Shown in pieces: positions 52,186 through 61,751 of a stretch of 64,000 bases of DNA. The notes under the pieces were generated by a model. It did not search any database. It had not been told where the DNA came from and worked only from the letters and a program-made list of their open reading frames with translations. This DNA comes from Thiobacillus sp. (GTDB lineage Bacteria; Pseudomonadota; Gammaproteobacteria; Burkholderiales; Thiobacillaceae): assembly GCF_030696885.1 (NCBI RefSeq), contig NZ_JAUYRI010000017.1:97212-161211 (forward strand), written 5' to 3'. Position 1 is the stretch's first letter. Every line of letters starts with the position of its first letter. The translations under genes were made by a program, and so were the position numbers.

Positions 52186-53253
52186 ATGGCCCTGATTTCC
52201 CTTCGTCAACTGCTCGACCATGCCGCCGAAAACGGCTATGGCCTGCCCGCGTTCAACGTCAACAACATGGAGCAGGTGCATGCCATCATGCAGGCCGCCG
52301 CTGCCGTCGATTCGCCGGTGATCCTGCAGGGTTCCGCCGGTGCGCGTTCCTACGCGGGCGAGCCCTTCCTGCGCCACCTCATCCTGGCGGCGATCGAAAT
52401 GTATCCGCAGATCCCCGTCTGCATGCACCAGGACCACGGCGCATCGCCGAGCATCTGCTTCCGCTCTATCCAGTCCGGCTTTTCGTCGGTGATGATGGAC
52501 GGCTCGCTGAAGGAAGACGGCAAGACGCCCGCTTCCTACGAATACAACGTGGAGACCACGCGCAAGGTATCCGAACTGGCGCACGCCTGTGGCGTGTCGG
52601 TCGAAGGCGAACTCGGCTGCCTCGGCTCGCTGGAAACCGGCATGGCCGGTGAGGAAGACGGTCACGGTGCCGAAGGTGCACTGGATCACTCGATGCTGCT
52701 GACCGATCCCGACGAGGCTGCCGACTTCGTGAAAAAGACCCATGTCGACGCGCTTGCCATCGCCATCGGCACCTCGCACGGCGCCTACAAGTTCACCCGT
52801 CCGCCCACCGGCGACATCCTCGCGATCGACCGTGTCAAGGCGATCCATGCGCGCATTCCCAATACCCACCTGGTGATGCACGGCTCGTCGGCGGTGCCGC
52901 AGGAATGGCTGGCCATCATCAACAGCTTCGGCGGCGACATGGGCGAGACCTATGGCGTGCCGGTGGCGGAAATCGTCGAAGGCATCAAGCATGGCGTGCG
53001 CAAGGTCAACATCGACACCGACCTGCGCATGGCGTCCACCGGTGCCATCCGCAAGCACCTTGCCGAGAACAAGTCCAACTTCGACCCGCGCAAATTCCTC
53101 AAGGAAGCCACCAAGGGCATGAGCGACATTTGCCGGAATCGCTACGAAGCCTTTGGCGCCGCCGGCCAGGCCAGCAAGATCAAGAAGGTCTTCAACCTGG
53201 AAGAAATGCAGAAGCGCTATGACAAGGGCGAACTGGATCCCAAGGTCAACTGA
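52186..53253 (+). CDS. fbaA: Class II fructose-bisphosphate aldolase (cbbA type)
   Basis: 355 residues. Zn-dependent aldolase condensing DHAP with glyceraldehyde-3-phosphate or erythrose-4-phosphate. Zinc ligands in MHQDHGAS and [10 protein letters not shown], phosphate loops [12 protein letters not shown] and [10 protein letters not shown]. The form resembles the Calvin-cycle CbbA group. Ribosome site AGGAGAG. Followed by an excellent terminator. Confidence 0.95.
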   Translation: MALISLRQLLDHAAENGYGLPAFNVNNMEQVHAIMQAAAAVDSPVILQGSAGARSYAGEPFLRHLILAAIEMYPQIPVCMHQDHGASPSICFRSIQSGFSSVMMDGSLKEDGKTPASYEYNVETTRKVSELAHACGVSVEGELGCLGSLETGMAGEEDGHGAEGALDHSMLLTDPDEAADFVKKTHVDALAIAIGTSHGAYKFTRPPTGDILAIDRVKAIHARIPNTHLVMHGSSAVPQEWLAIINSFGGDMGETYGVPVAEIVEGIKHGVRKVNIDTDLRMASTGAIRKHLAENKSNFDPRKFLKEATKGMSDICRNRYEAFGAAGQASKIKKVFNLEEMQKRYDKGELDPKVN

Positions 53254-53272
53254 TCACCCGGGCTTTACGAAG

Positions 53273-53298
53273 AAGGGGCGCTGTGGCGCCCCTTTTTT
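53273..53298 (+). terminator. Rho-independent terminator of the carbon-metabolism block
   Basis: aaggggcgc (53273-53281), loop tgtg, gcgcccctt (53286-53294), followed by further Ts to 53296. Near-perfect stem with a T run. Confidence 0.93.
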
Positions 53299-53315
53299 AA
53301 TGCACCCGCGGGGAG

Positions 53316-53343
53316 TTGCGGACAACACGGGAGCGAATATAAT
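53316..53343 (+). promoter_or_regulatory. Promoter of the cytochrome c gene
   Basis: TTGCGG (53316-53321), 16-base spacer, TATAAT (53338-53343). An exact -10, about 40 bases before the ATG at 53382, with GGAG as ribosome site. Confidence 0.65.
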
Positions 53344-53381
53344 TTTAACCGGACGACAATATCCGTTAATGGAGAACTCAC

Positions 53382-53684
53382 ATGAAATACACGGCTGTTT
53401 TGATTGCGCTCGCCATGCCCCTGCTTGGGGCACCGGCCCATGCCAGCCCCGAACTGGCGGCCAAGAGCAAGTGCATGGCCTGCCACCAGGTCGATAAAAA
53501 GGCACTGGGTCCCTCGTTCAAGGACATTGCCGCCAAATACAAGGGCAACAGCACTGCCGAGGCCACGCTGGTCGACAGCATGCTGAAAGGCGCCAAGGGC
53601 AAGTGGGGAAAAATCCCGATGCCGCCGCAGAAAATTGCGCCGGTGGATGCACAGAAGCTGACGCGCTGGATCCTGACGCTGTAA
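53382..53684 (+). CDS. Small periplasmic cytochrome c (c551/c552 type)
   Basis: 100 residues. Signal peptide ends at PAHAS; heme motif CMACH at 31-35; Met80 in GKIPMPPQK is the likely sixth ligand. A soluble single-heme electron carrier of the type that feeds cytochrome oxidases or nitrite reductase. Monocistronic: own promoter, and the rep gene faces it downstream. Confidence 0.93.
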   Translation: MKYTAVLIALAMPLLGAPAHASPELAAKSKCMACHQVDKKALGPSFKDIAAKYKGNSTAEATLVDSMLKGAKGKWGKIPMPPQKIAPVDAQKLTRWILTL

Positions 53685-53700
53685 GGCGTCAGGCAAATCG

Positions 53701-55683
53701 CTAGCCGAGCATCGCCTTCAACGCGGCCAGGCGGTCGCTGCCGCTGGACTTGGTGTCAGCGTCCGCCGGGCGGTCGGGCATGCGCACGTCGTCGCCCAGT
53801 TCGTCGATGAAGCGCGACGGCTCACAGCCCACCGTCTCGCGGGCGCGCTTGCGGCGCGCGCAATACGACAGCGTGAGCGATTTTTTGGCGCGGGTGACGC
53901 CGACATACATCAGGCGGCGCTCTTCCTCCAGCCGTCCTTCGTCGACCGCGTCGCGGTGCGGCAGGATGTTTTCTTCGATGCCGACCAGGAACACATGACC
54001 GAACTCCAGCCCCTTCGCGGCGTGCAGCGTCGATAGCCGCACCGCGTCGGGCTCGGTTTCGTCGCGCCCTTCCAGCAGCGTGATCAGCGCAATGGTCTGG
54101 GTCAGCTGCAGCAGGTTCTTCTCGTCCTCTTCGCCTTTCTTCGCGATCCAGGCGGCGAACTCCAGCACGTTGTCCCACTTCGACTGCGCCGCGCGCTGGT
54201 CGTCCTGGTCGAACAGGTAGACCTCGTAGTCGATCGACTTCAGCAGATCGTTCAACACATCGCCCGCCGGTTCACGGACCACCCGTTCCTCGAAACGGTT
54301 GATGAACTGACAGAACTCGACCAGCGGCGCCAGATGGCGCTCGCCGATCTGCGACGAGGCGGCGGCGGAAAACACCGCCTCGAACAGGCTGACGTGCAGC
54401 GTGGCGGCGACCTGGCCGAGCTTTTCCAGCGTTGCCGCACCGATGCCGCGCTTGGGTGTGGTCCCCGCGCGGATGAAGGCCGGGTCGTCGTCGCTGTTGG
54501 CGATCAGGCGCAGGTAGGCGATCACGTCCTTGATTTCGCTGCGGTCGAAAAAGGACTGTCCGCCGGACAACTGGTACGGCACTTTCTCGTTCCTCAGCGC
54601 CTGCTCGAACACCCGCGCCTGGTAGTTGCCGCGATACAGGATCGCGTAGTCGCGCCACTCGGTGCGGTGCTGAAACTTGTGCGACAACAGGCGCATCACC
54701 ACCGATTCGGCCTCGTGCGCGTCGTCCTTCGTCGGCATCACCTGGATCGCGTCGCCGTGGCCTAGGTCGCTCCACAGGCGCTTTTCAAACAGCTTGGGAT
54801 TGTTGGAAATCAGGCTGTTGGCGGCCTTCAGGATGCGGATGGTCGAACGGTAGTTCTGCTCCAGCTTCACCACATGCAGGTGCGGGTAATCCTCGTTCAA
54901 CTGCCGCAGGTTGTCGGCTGACGCGCCGCGCCAGCCGTAGATCGCCTGGTCGTCGTCGCCGACCGCGGTGAAGGCCGCGCGCACGCCGGTGAGCTTTTGC
55001 AGCAGCCGGTACTGCGCTACGTTGGTGTCCTGGTATTCGTCGATCAGGATGTGGCGCAGGCGGTTCTGCCACTTTTCGCGCAGCTCGGCATGGGTATCAA
55101 GCAGCTCGGCCGGAAGGCGGATCAGGTCGTCGAAATCGACTGCCTGGTAGGCGCGCAGCGTCGCGTCGTAGCGGTCGTAGATCTTGGCGTAGGCACGCGC
55201 GTTGTCATCCTCCGCCGTTTGCAATGCGATGGCGGGCGACTTCAGCTCGTTCTTCCACAGCGAGATGCGCGACACCGCGCGGCGGATTTCCTGCTTGTCG
55301 GTGGTCTTCAGGATTTCGGAGACGATGCCGGCGGCGTCGGCCGAATCGAGGATGGAAAAGGCCGGCTTCAGCTCGGCGAACTTCGCATCCTCGCGCAGCA
55401 TCCTCAAGCCCATCGAGTGGAAAGTGGTGACGATCAGGCCCTTGGTGTTGACGTTCTGGGTCAGCTTGGCGGCGCGCTCCTGCATTTCGCGCGCAGCCTT
55501 GTTGGTGAAGGTGATCGCGGCGATCGAGCTGGGCTTGTAGCCGCACTCCCCAATTAAATAGGCGATCTTGTGGGTGATCACGCGCGTCTTGCCTGAACCG
55601 GCGCCGGCCAGCACCAGCAAGGGGCCGTCGAGGTACTTCGCCGCCTCGCGCTGCGGCGGGTTGAGCGCGGAGAGCAGGCTCAT
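53701..55683 (-). CDS. rep: ATP-dependent DNA helicase Rep
   Basis: 660 residues; 3'-5' SF1 helicase aiding replication through obstacles. Walker A GAGSGKTRVI, AITFTNKAAREMQ, DEYQDTN, VGDDDQAIYGWRGA, TLHAAKGLEFGHVFLVG and VGVTRAKKSLTLSYC are the SF1 motifs. Rep rather than UvrD is judged from the short C-terminus. Its ATG overlaps the glutaredoxin-like stop by four bases. Confidence 0.92.
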   Translation of the reverse strand: MSLLSALNPPQREAAKYLDGPLLVLAGAGSGKTRVITHKIAYLIGECGYKPSSIAAITFTNKAAREMQERAAKLTQNVNTKGLIVTTFHSMGLRMLREDAKFAELKPAFSILDSADAAGIVSEILKTTDKQEIRRAVSRISLWKNELKSPAIALQTAEDDNARAYAKIYDRYDATLRAYQAVDFDDLIRLPAELLDTHAELREKWQNRLRHILIDEYQDTNVAQYRLLQKLTGVRAAFTAVGDDDQAIYGWRGASADNLRQLNEDYPHLHVVKLEQNYRSTIRILKAANSLISNNPKLFEKRLWSDLGHGDAIQVMPTKDDAHEAESVVMRLLSHKFQHRTEWRDYAILYRGNYQARVFEQALRNEKVPYQLSGGQSFFDRSEIKDVIAYLRLIANSDDDPAFIRAGTTPKRGIGAATLEKLGQVAATLHVSLFEAVFSAAASSQIGERHLAPLVEFCQFINRFEERVVREPAGDVLNDLLKSIDYEVYLFDQDDQRAAQSKWDNVLEFAAWIAKKGEEDEKNLLQLTQTIALITLLEGRDETEPDAVRLSTLHAAKGLEFGHVFLVGIEENILPHRDAVDEGRLEEERRLMYVGVTRAKKSLTLSYCARRKRARETVGCEPSRFIDELGDDVRMPDRPADADTKSSGSDRLAALKAMLG

Positions 55684-56072
55684 GCCGCGCCGAATTCGCG
55701 GTTCAGGTAGGCATCGATGGCGTCGGATTCATACAGCCAGGTCTGCTTGCCGTCGGCGTCGGTGATCAGCAGGCAGGGCACCTGCGGCTTGCCGCCGCCG
55801 GCGAGCAGCGCGGCGCGGTGGGTTTCGTCGCTGCGGGCGTTGCGCAGTTCGATATTCAATGACAGCCGCCGCATCGCGCGCCGGACCTTGATGCAGAAGG
55901 GGCAGGTGGGGAAATGGTAGAGCGCGAGGCTGCGCGTGCGGGCGTCGACCGCTTCCTGCTCGGCGGGCGGTCGCACTACGCCCTTGGGACGGGTGAGCCA
56001 GTTGCCCAGCAGCAGGAAAGGCCCGAGCACGGCGCGCAGGGTTCTGAAAAACAGGCGGACAACGACTTTCAT
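55680..56072 (-). CDS. Glutaredoxin-like protein with N-terminal hydrophobic segment
   Basis: 130 residues. An N-terminal hydrophobic/amphipathic stretch (VVVRLFFRTLRAVLGPFLLLGNWL) precedes a thioredoxin fold with YHFPTCPFCIKVRRAMRRL (CPFC) and the cis-Pro region KPQVPCLLITD. The N-terminal part may attach it to the inner membrane. Probably glutathione-linked disulfide exchange. Upstream of rep with overlapping ends. Confidence 0.82.
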   Translation of the reverse strand: MKVVVRLFFRTLRAVLGPFLLLGNWLTRPKGVVRPPAEQEAVDARTRSLALYHFPTCPFCIKVRRAMRRLSLNIELRNARSDETHRAALLAGGGKPQVPCLLITDADGKQTWLYESDAIDAYLNREFGAA

Positions 56073-56157
56073 GGCGGGGATTCAGGCGAGGGTGTCACGT
56101 GGAGGTCAGGCGGGGGCGCTATGATTCGGGCAGCGCACAAACGAATCCGTATTTTAT

Positions 56158-56979
56158 ATGCCTACCTATGCCATTGGCGATCTTCAGGGCTGCCAGACTC
56201 CCCTGCTGCGCCTGCTGGACACCCTGAAATTCGACCCGGCGGCCGACCGGCTGTGGTTTGTCGGCGATCTGGTCAACCGCGGGCCGGAATCGCTCGACGT
56301 GCTGCGTTTCATCAAAAACCTGGGCGATGCCGCCATTTGCGTGCTCGGCAATCACGACCTGCATCTGCTGGCGCTGGCCGAAGGCTTTGGCCGGGTGCAC
56401 AAGGGCGACACGCTCGATGCCATTCTGGCGGCGCCCGACCGCGATGCGCTGCTGACCTGGCTGCGCCATCGCAAGCTGGCCTGGCGAGAGGGCGCGGTGC
56501 TGATGGTGCATGCGGGCGTGCTGCCGGACTGGACGGCGGACGACACGCTGCAGCGCGCGGCCGAGGCCGAAGCCGCGCTGCAGGGGCCGCACTATCGGGA
56601 TTTTTTCGCGCAGATGTATGGCAACGCGCCGGTGGCCTGGAATGACGATTTGCAGGGTGTCGAGCGCCTGCGGGTCATCGTCAACGCCTTCACCCGGCTG
56701 CGCTACTGTTCGGCCGACGGCGAGATGGAGTTCCACCACAAGGGCGCGCCCGGCACGCAGCCAGCCGGCTGGCTGCCGTGGTTCGCGGTGCCGGGACGCC
56801 GCAGCGCCGACGCAACCGTCGTCATCGGCCACTGGTCGACGTTGGGGTTGATCAACCGCCCCGATCTGATTGCGCTGGATACCGGCTGCCTGTGGGGCGG
56901 CCGCCTGACTGCGGTCAGCCTGGAGGATCGGCAGGTGTTCGCGGTGCCGTGTCCGCAGCAGTCGCGTCCGAAATCCTGA
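56158..56979 (+). CDS. apaH: Symmetrical bis(5'-nucleosyl)-tetraphosphatase
   Basis: 273 residues. Calcineurin-like metallophosphatase cleaving Ap4A to 2 ADP. Metal motifs: [35 protein letters not shown] and VIGHWSTLG. Divergent from the glutaredoxin gene, start at ATG 56158 with no strong ribosome site. Its last 65 bases overlap the 3' end of the facing acyltransferase gene. Confidence 0.95.
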   Translation: MPTYAIGDLQGCQTPLLRLLDTLKFDPAADRLWFVGDLVNRGPESLDVLRFIKNLGDAAICVLGNHDLHLLALAEGFGRVHKGDTLDAILAAPDRDALLTWLRHRKLAWREGAVLMVHAGVLPDWTADDTLQRAAEAEAALQGPHYRDFFAQMYGNAPVAWNDDLQGVERLRVIVNAFTRLRYCSADGEMEFHHKGAPGTQPAGWLPWFAVPGRRSADATVVIGHWSTLGLINRPDLIALDTGCLWGGRLTAVSLEDRQVFAVPCPQQSRPKS

Positions 56980-57763
56980 AGCCCAGCAGACGGGCGGTCG
57001 CCGCTTCGGCCTGTGCCGCCAGTTCGCGCCGGTGGCCGTTCGGCAGGATCGGTTCGCCAAACTGCAGTTCGGCGATGAGTCCGGGTTCGCTGACGATATT
57101 CTTCAGGCTCTGCCACATGCTGATCTCGTCGATGTAGGCGGACGCCGCGGTGTGGTTTCCGTCCAGCGTGCGGTAGCGCAGCGCCGCCGGCACCACCGGG
57201 CAGTTCAGTTGCACCGCCGGCTGCAGCAGCGACGGCATGAAGCGACGCAGCGCGCGTCCGTCGCTGGTGGTGCCTTCGGGAAACACCGCGACCCAGGCGC
57301 CGTCCTGCATCAGGTCGCGCATTTCGGTGTTGATGCGCGCGGTGTCGGCGCGGCGGCCGCGCTCGATGAACAGCGTGCCGGTTTTCTTCGCCAGCCAGCC
57401 CGCCACCGGCCAGTTGCGCACCTCGGCCTTGGACACGAAATGCACCCGCTGGGCGGCGTAGATCAAATAAATGTCCAGCCACGACACGTGGTTGCACACC
57501 AGCAGCGCGCCGCTCGGCAGGCGCGGCGCGGGCGCCAGCTGGGCGCGCACGCCAAGCACCCGCAGCAGGCGCCGTGCCCACGCCATGATGAAACGGTCGC
57601 GCTGCGCGGTCTTCAGCAGCGGAAACGCCAGCCCGGCCGCCGCCACACCCCATGCGAGGTGCAGCATCAGCATACCGATGCGAAAGTTGCGGCGTAGCGA
57701 AACGGGAAAATGGGCAAGGCTCACCCGCCCATTGTAAAGCTCAAGCGATGAAGCGGCGGGCAT
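56915..57763 (-). CDS. PlsC-type acyltransferase, probably OlsA-like
   Basis: 282 residues if the ATG at 57763 is used; a GTG at 57724 ([12 protein letters not shown]) is an alternative and would remove a 23-base overlap with the upstream gene. LPLAT motifs [10 protein letters not shown] (HX4D), [10 protein letters not shown] and [10 protein letters not shown] are all present, after a membrane segment. With the neighbouring OlsB-like gene it probably makes ornithine lipid by adding the second acyl chain to lyso-ornithine lipid; a general lysophosphatidate acyltransferase is the alternative. 3' end overlaps apaH. Confidence 0.8.
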   Translation of the reverse strand: MPAASSLELYNGRVSLAHFPVSLRRNFRIGMLMLHLAWGVAAAGLAFPLLKTAQRDRFIMAWARRLLRVLGVRAQLAPAPRLPSGALLVCNHVSWLDIYLIYAAQRVHFVSKAEVRNWPVAGWLAKKTGTLFIERGRRADTARINTEMRDLMQDGAWVAVFPEGTTSDGRALRRFMPSLLQPAVQLNCPVVPAALRYRTLDGNHTAASAYIDEISMWQSLKNIVSEPGLIAELQFGEPILPNGHRRELAAQAEAATARLLGFRISDATAADTAPRTPADPPG

Positions 57764-58490
57764 AGCTGCGGTTGAGCTGCGCCATCGGCAGCAGCATCAG
57801 CAGGTCGGCCGTGTTGAAGTCGGGATCCCAGGCCGGCTCGCCGCACACCATCGCGCCCAGCCGGGTATAGCCCTTGATCAGCGGCGGCAGCGCGGCCGCC
57901 TGGCCGTCGTCGAGCGACTCGACCGGCAGGCGGGTACGCGGTGTGACATGCCATTCGATCGGGGCCAGATGGCTCTGGATGAGCTGGCGATGCACGCTGG
58001 CGGCAATGTGGCCGCCGTCGGCCATGCCGATGCTGGCGCAGCCGACGATGGTTTCATAGCCGTAGCGCGTCATGTAGTCGGCCAGACCGATCCACAGGCG
58101 CGCGATGACGGCACCGCTGCGGTGTGCCGGATGCACGCAGGAGCGGCCCAGTTCGGCCATGCGCGGGCGCAGGAAATTGAGCCGGGTGAGGTCGAATTCC
58201 TGCTCGGCATAGTAGCTGCCGACGCGCTGCGCGGCTTCGGGCGGCAGAATGCGATAGGTGCCGACGACTTCGCCGCTGGCGAGATCGCGCACCAGCAGGT
58301 GATCGCAGAAGGGGTCGTACAGATCGATGTCGTGGCCCGGCACAACGGTCGACAGGCGGGCGCCCAGTTCCTCGGCAAATACGGTGTAACGCAGGCGCTG
58401 CGCTTCGCGGATTTCGCAGTCGTCCACCGCCAGCGAGACGTGATAGCGGGCGGCAGGGGCAGATCGAACAGGGCTGCGGAGTTCAAGCAT
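57741..58490 (-). CDS. OlsB-like N-acyltransferase (GNAT, hemolysin-like)
   Basis: 249 residues with a GNAT fold: REAQRLRYTVFAEELGA, YDPFCDHLLVRDLASGEVVGTYR, and LGRSCVHPAHRSGAVIARLWIGL followed by GCASIG. This pattern is that of the OlsB/hemolysin family, which acylates ornithine with a 3-hydroxy fatty acid from ACP. Immediately upstream of a PlsC-type gene, as in olsBA pairs. Bacteria often make ornithine lipid under phosphate limitation, but no Pho box was sought or confirmed. Confidence 0.78.
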   Translation of the reverse strand: MLELRSPVRSAPAARYHVSLAVDDCEIREAQRLRYTVFAEELGARLSTVVPGHDIDLYDPFCDHLLVRDLASGEVVGTYRILPPEAAQRVGSYYAEQEFDLTRLNFLRPRMAELGRSCVHPAHRSGAVIARLWIGLADYMTRYGYETIVGCASIGMADGGHIAASVHRQLIQSHLAPIEWHVTPRTRLPVESLDDGQAAALPPLIKGYTRLGAMVCGEPAWDPDFNTADLLMLLPMAQLNRSYARRFIA

Positions 58491-58594
58491 GGGGCACTCC
58501 CATTGATGGAATGCGCCCAGCTTAGGGACGGGGTGTTAATGCCCAGTGACGGCCGGATTGCGAAACGGTGACGCCGGCTTGCGGCGCGGCGGAA

Positions 58595-59059
58595 TTATTG
58601 CGTCACCCGGGTGACGCCGCCGCCCGACAGGATGCGCACGCGATCGCCCACCCGGAATTCCTGATCGGCCGCCTGGGTGACGGCGATCATCCGTCCCGAA
58701 TCGAGCTTGACCGTGATTTCCACGCCCTTTTGGCGGGTCACCGCCTCTTCCGCAGCCGCGCCGCCCAGCCCGCCGAGCACGGCGCCGACGGTGGCGCCCA
58801 CCACGCGGCCACTGCCACCGCCGACGGTGCTGCCGGCCACGCCACCAGCCACGGCGCCGGCACCGGCGCCAATCGGCGTCTTGGTGCCTTCGATCCGCAC
58901 CTCGCGCACCGACTCCACCACGCCCATTTGCACCTCCTGCACGCCGCGGGTCTGAGCGCGGCTGTAGTCCTTGCTGCCGGTGCCGGCAGCGCAGCCGCCG
59001 AGCGCAACCAAAGCCGCAGCGAACAGCGTGACACTTACGATTTCAATGGATTTTTTCAT
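58595..59059 (-). CDS. SlyB/Pcp-like glycine-zipper lipoprotein
   Basis: 154 residues from the ATG at 59059. Lipobox ALGGC (Cys23), then a short domain, a glycine zipper (GAGAGAVAGGVAGSTVGGGSGRVVGATVGAVLGG) as two small hydrophobic helices, and a C-terminal beta domain (VEITVKLDSGRMIAVTQ, FRVGDRVRIL). An outer-membrane lipoprotein of the 2TM glycine-zipper family; function in envelope stress is known for SlyB relatives only. Confidence 0.88.
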   Translation of the reverse strand: MKKSIEIVSVTLFAAALVALGGCAAGTGSKDYSRAQTRGVQEVQMGVVESVREVRIEGTKTPIGAGAGAVAGGVAGSTVGGGSGRVVGATVGAVLGGLGGAAAEEAVTRQKGVEITVKLDSGRMIAVTQAADQEFRVGDRVRILSGGGVTRVTQ

Positions 59060-59115
59060 GATGGCATTCCTGCGGTTGGGTTCACTCACTATAGGCAACG
59101 CCATCGCCCAAGGGT

Positions 59116-60048
59116 TCAGAAAGTCTTGCCGAACGCGTCCTTCATCCGGTCGGCGATGTCTTCCCGCGTCGGCGCATGGTTCTGGCCGCCGCGGTGTTCG
59201 ATCTTGATCGCGCCCATCACGCTTGCCAGCTGGCCGGCGGTTTCCCAGTCGAGTCCGCGGGTGATGCCGTACAGGATGCCGCTGCGGTAGGCGTCGCCGC
59301 ATCCGGTGGGGTCGAGGATTGCGGCCGGGCGCGCCGCCGCGATGGCGATCTCGCGGCCGGCCGTGTGGATCACCGAGCCTTCGGCCCCGCGCGTCACGAT
59401 CAGCGCCTCGACGTGGCGTGCCAGCGTGGCGAGGTTTTCGCCGGTGCGGCTTTGCAGCAGCTCGGCCTCGTAGTCATTGAGGATCACATAGCGCGACTTG
59501 TGCACGCATTCCAGCAACTCCTCGCCGGAGAACAGCGGCATGCCCTGGCCGGGGTCGAACACGCACGGCACGCCGGCGTCGTGAAAGCCGCGCACGTGGC
59601 GCAGCATGCCGTCGCGGCCGTCCGGTGCGACGATGCCCAGCTGGACGTCGGGCACCTGGCGCACGTCGTTCTCGTGCGAGAAGTTCATTGCGCCGGGGTG
59701 AAAGGCGGTGATCTGGTTGTCGGCAAGATCCGTGGTGATGAACGCCTGCGCGGTGTAGGTGCCGGCGACATGGCGGATGTAGTCGCGCGAAATCGCATGG
59801 GCGTCGAGGCGTTCGGCGTAGGCGCCGAAGTCGTCGCCGACCGTTGCCATGATCAGCGGCTCGCCGCCCAGCAGCTTGAGGTTGTACGCGATGTTGCCGG
59901 CGCAGCCGCCGTACTCGCGCCGCATCTCCGGCACCAGGAAGGACACGTTCAGCATGTGGATCTTGTCCGGCAGGATGTGATGCTTGAAATGATCCTGGAA
60001 CACCATGATGGAGTCGAAGGCGAGGGAACCGCAGATAAGGGTGCGCAT
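59116..60048 (-). CDS. PfkB-family carbohydrate kinase (adenosine kinase-like)
   Basis: 310 residues from the ATG at 60048. Ribokinase fold: GGCAGNIAYNLKLLGGEPLIMATVGDD start and the catalytic DPTGCGDAYRSGILYG with its Asp base, and VILNDYEAELL. The substrate could be adenosine or a sugar; the sequence style (MRTLICGSLAFDSIMVFQDHF) matches bacterial kinases often annotated as adenosine kinase. 56 bases before the lipoprotein gene. Confidence 0.85.
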   Translation of the reverse strand: MRTLICGSLAFDSIMVFQDHFKHHILPDKIHMLNVSFLVPEMRREYGGCAGNIAYNLKLLGGEPLIMATVGDDFGAYAERLDAHAISRDYIRHVAGTYTAQAFITTDLADNQITAFHPGAMNFSHENDVRQVPDVQLGIVAPDGRDGMLRHVRGFHDAGVPCVFDPGQGMPLFSGEELLECVHKSRYVILNDYEAELLQSRTGENLATLARHVEALIVTRGAEGSVIHTAGREIAIAAARPAAILDPTGCGDAYRSGILYGITRGLDWETAGQLASVMGAIKIEHRGGQNHAPTREDIADRMKDAFGKTF

Positions 60049-60180
60049 GAGCGTAGGCCTGGGTGACAGTGTGGATTGAAAACGACAGCGCGAATTATAC
60101 GCAGGCCGCCCTGTCCGCGATTCACGCAAGATTCACGCGTTTGACCGCATCCGGTCATGCTGCGCGGCCATGCTGCGCGC

Positions 60181-61050
60181 ATGAAAGCTGGACGCACTGC
60201 ATATTACTGGGCGGTTCCTGCGGTCCTGTTTGCCGGCGACGCGCTGGCATGGGGGCTCTACACCCATGTGTATTTCGCCCAGCTCCTGGTGTGGGCGGTG
60301 CCGCTGCTGGACCCCGCCCTGCACCGCGCGGTGCGGCGCTTTCCGCACCGCCTGATGGCGGGCGCCTGCCTGCCCGACCTGGCGCTGGTCGGCGCCACCG
60401 CGCGCACCCACGCGTTCGACGACAGCCATCGCTGGATCACCGCCCATACGCTGCTCGACGCGGCGCACGACGACGAATCGCGCGCCTGCGCCGTCGGCGC
60501 AATCAGCCACCTGTGGGTCGACATCATCGCGCACAACCATTTCGTTCCCGCCCACGAACACCTGTGGTGGAACATCCCGCTGCTGACGCACGCCGCATCG
60601 GAATGGGCAATGGACCGCCATATCGCGCAGCACCTGTTCCGCCCGCCCGCCCGGTTGCTGCAGGCCGACGACTGGCTAGTCGACTATGTGTCGCGCAACT
60701 TCGGCTGCACGCCTGCAGCCAGCCGCCGCGCCATGCGCCAGTTGGCCGGCGCCGAGGCCCTGCTGCGGCACAGCCGCCTGCCCAACATGCTGCACGGCAT
60801 GGGGCGCCTGTTCGACCGCAGGCTGGCCTCGCGCTTCGATTACTACCTGCAGGAAGTGACGGCACGCCTGCCGCAGATCAACCGCGTGCTCGCCGGCGAA
60901 GCCCCGGCCTGGCTGCCGGATTGCCCGCCGGTGGCCGTGGCCCGCGACCGCATCGCCGCGCATGCCCCGGAGCTGGTGGCGTGCCGCTTGCCGCTGCCGG
61001 GGGATTTGTTTGAGAGTGAAGTGCCGCCGATTTTGCGGCGGGCGGCTTGA
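60181..61050 (+). CDS. Zinc-dependent phospholipase C-like protein
   Basis: 289 residues from the ATG at 60181 (the ATG at 60157 is also in frame). Short hydrophobic N-terminus (YYWAVPAVLFAGDALAWG), then helical domain with a set of conserved His/Asp: YTHVYFAQ, HRLMAGACLPDLALVG, HAFDDSHRW, GAISHLWVDIIAHNHFVP. This matches the bacterial phospholipase C/P1-nuclease-like zinc fold. Export is plausible but the signal is short. Activity is not established for this group. Confidence 0.7.
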   Translation: MKAGRTAYYWAVPAVLFAGDALAWGLYTHVYFAQLLVWAVPLLDPALHRAVRRFPHRLMAGACLPDLALVGATARTHAFDDSHRWITAHTLLDAAHDDESRACAVGAISHLWVDIIAHNHFVPAHEHLWWNIPLLTHAASEWAMDRHIAQHLFRPPARLLQADDWLVDYVSRNFGCTPAASRRAMRQLAGAEALLRHSRLPNMLHGMGRLFDRRLASRFDYYLQEVTARLPQINRVLAGEAPAWLPDCPPVAVARDRIAAHAPELVACRLPLPGDLFESEVPPILRRAA

Positions 61051-61214
61051 TGCCTGCTTGCGAGACCGCGGGGTGAGCGGTTGAAAGGGTTCAGCCCTGA
61101 GGGAATCTGAACACGGATATTGATGGACGCTCTCGACCCAAAGCGGATATAGCAAGAAGGCGAAAGCAGACGGTCAGCGATCGAGATAGTCCGCGTCGGT
61201 GTGATGCGTTGGCA
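61051..61214. other. Intergenic stretch downstream of the low-GC GNAT gene
   Basis: 164 bases with no gene. It holds a small hairpin gttcag/ctgaac (61089-61094 with 61107-61112) enclosing ccct/aggg, and a stretch around 61125-61150 (gacgctctcgacccaaagcg) that looks like dispersed intergenic repeat material. Together with the flank at 61752-61898 it may mark the edges of an acquired cassette. Confidence 0.35.
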
Positions 61215-61751
61215 TTACCAGTAAGCAGGATCGTCGAATTCCTGTACGCACGCAGGACGGCTTTTCAGGATTGGGATAGTCTCTCCCGATAAGGGCTGGC
61301 CAAGCCAACCTTCTGGCGTTGATAGTGGCAGCGGAGCCCGGATCACATCCTCCGATAATGCCCGAAACCCAACCTTGGAGTAGAAGGCAGGATCGCCATA
61401 CGTGACAACCAGCGTTGTGGAGCGATTTTTCAACTCGTCCAGTCCAAATCTGATCAATGCCTGCCCAATACCCCTTCCCTGATGGGCGGTGCTGACTGCA
61501 ACTGGAGCGAGCATGAAGGCTTCGATGGGCTCATCGAATCGAAGTCGAGTAAAGAAGATTGCCCCAATCATTGCCCCGTCTGCAAAGGCACCAATACAGA
61601 TAATTTCCTGATTGTCGATGCGTGCAGCCAGCGCAGAGGCAAGGCTGCCAATCAGTCTCCCTTCTTGATCCCCTTCAGATGACGAAAATACTGCAGTGAA
61701 CAGGCTTGTCAGTTCTTCCTTGCTGTTGTTATCGAGAATCCTGAAATTCAT
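61215..61751 (-). CDS. GNAT-family N-acetyltransferase, low-GC
   Basis: 178 residues from the ATG at 61751. Acetyl-CoA motif VAVSTAHQGRGIGQALIRFGL and PAFYSKVGFRALS are typical of the YhbS-like group. Its base composition is clearly lower in GC than every neighbour, and codons such as aat, att, gaa are frequent, so it was probably acquired. Both flanks carry about 150 bases of non-coding DNA. Substrate unknown. Confidence 0.85.
   Translation of the reverse strand: MNFRILDNNSKEELTSLFTAVFSSSEGDQEGRLIGSLASALAARIDNQEIICIGAFADGAMIGAIFFTRLRFDEPIEAFMLAPVAVSTAHQGRGIGQALIRFGLDELKNRSTTLVVTYGDPAFYSKVGFRALSEDVIRAPLPLSTPEGWLGQPLSGETIPILKSRPACVQEFDDPAYW

Noticed and set aside
53316..53343. FNR-type operator at the cytochrome c promoter
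   Set aside because: No TTGAT-N4-ATCAA-like dyad is present around the -35/-10 pair.
61141..61214. Integron attC site downstream of the low-GC GNAT gene
   Set aside because: A GCCAACGC-like phrase occurs on the coding strand, but no matching GTTRRRY partner was found at a suitable distance.
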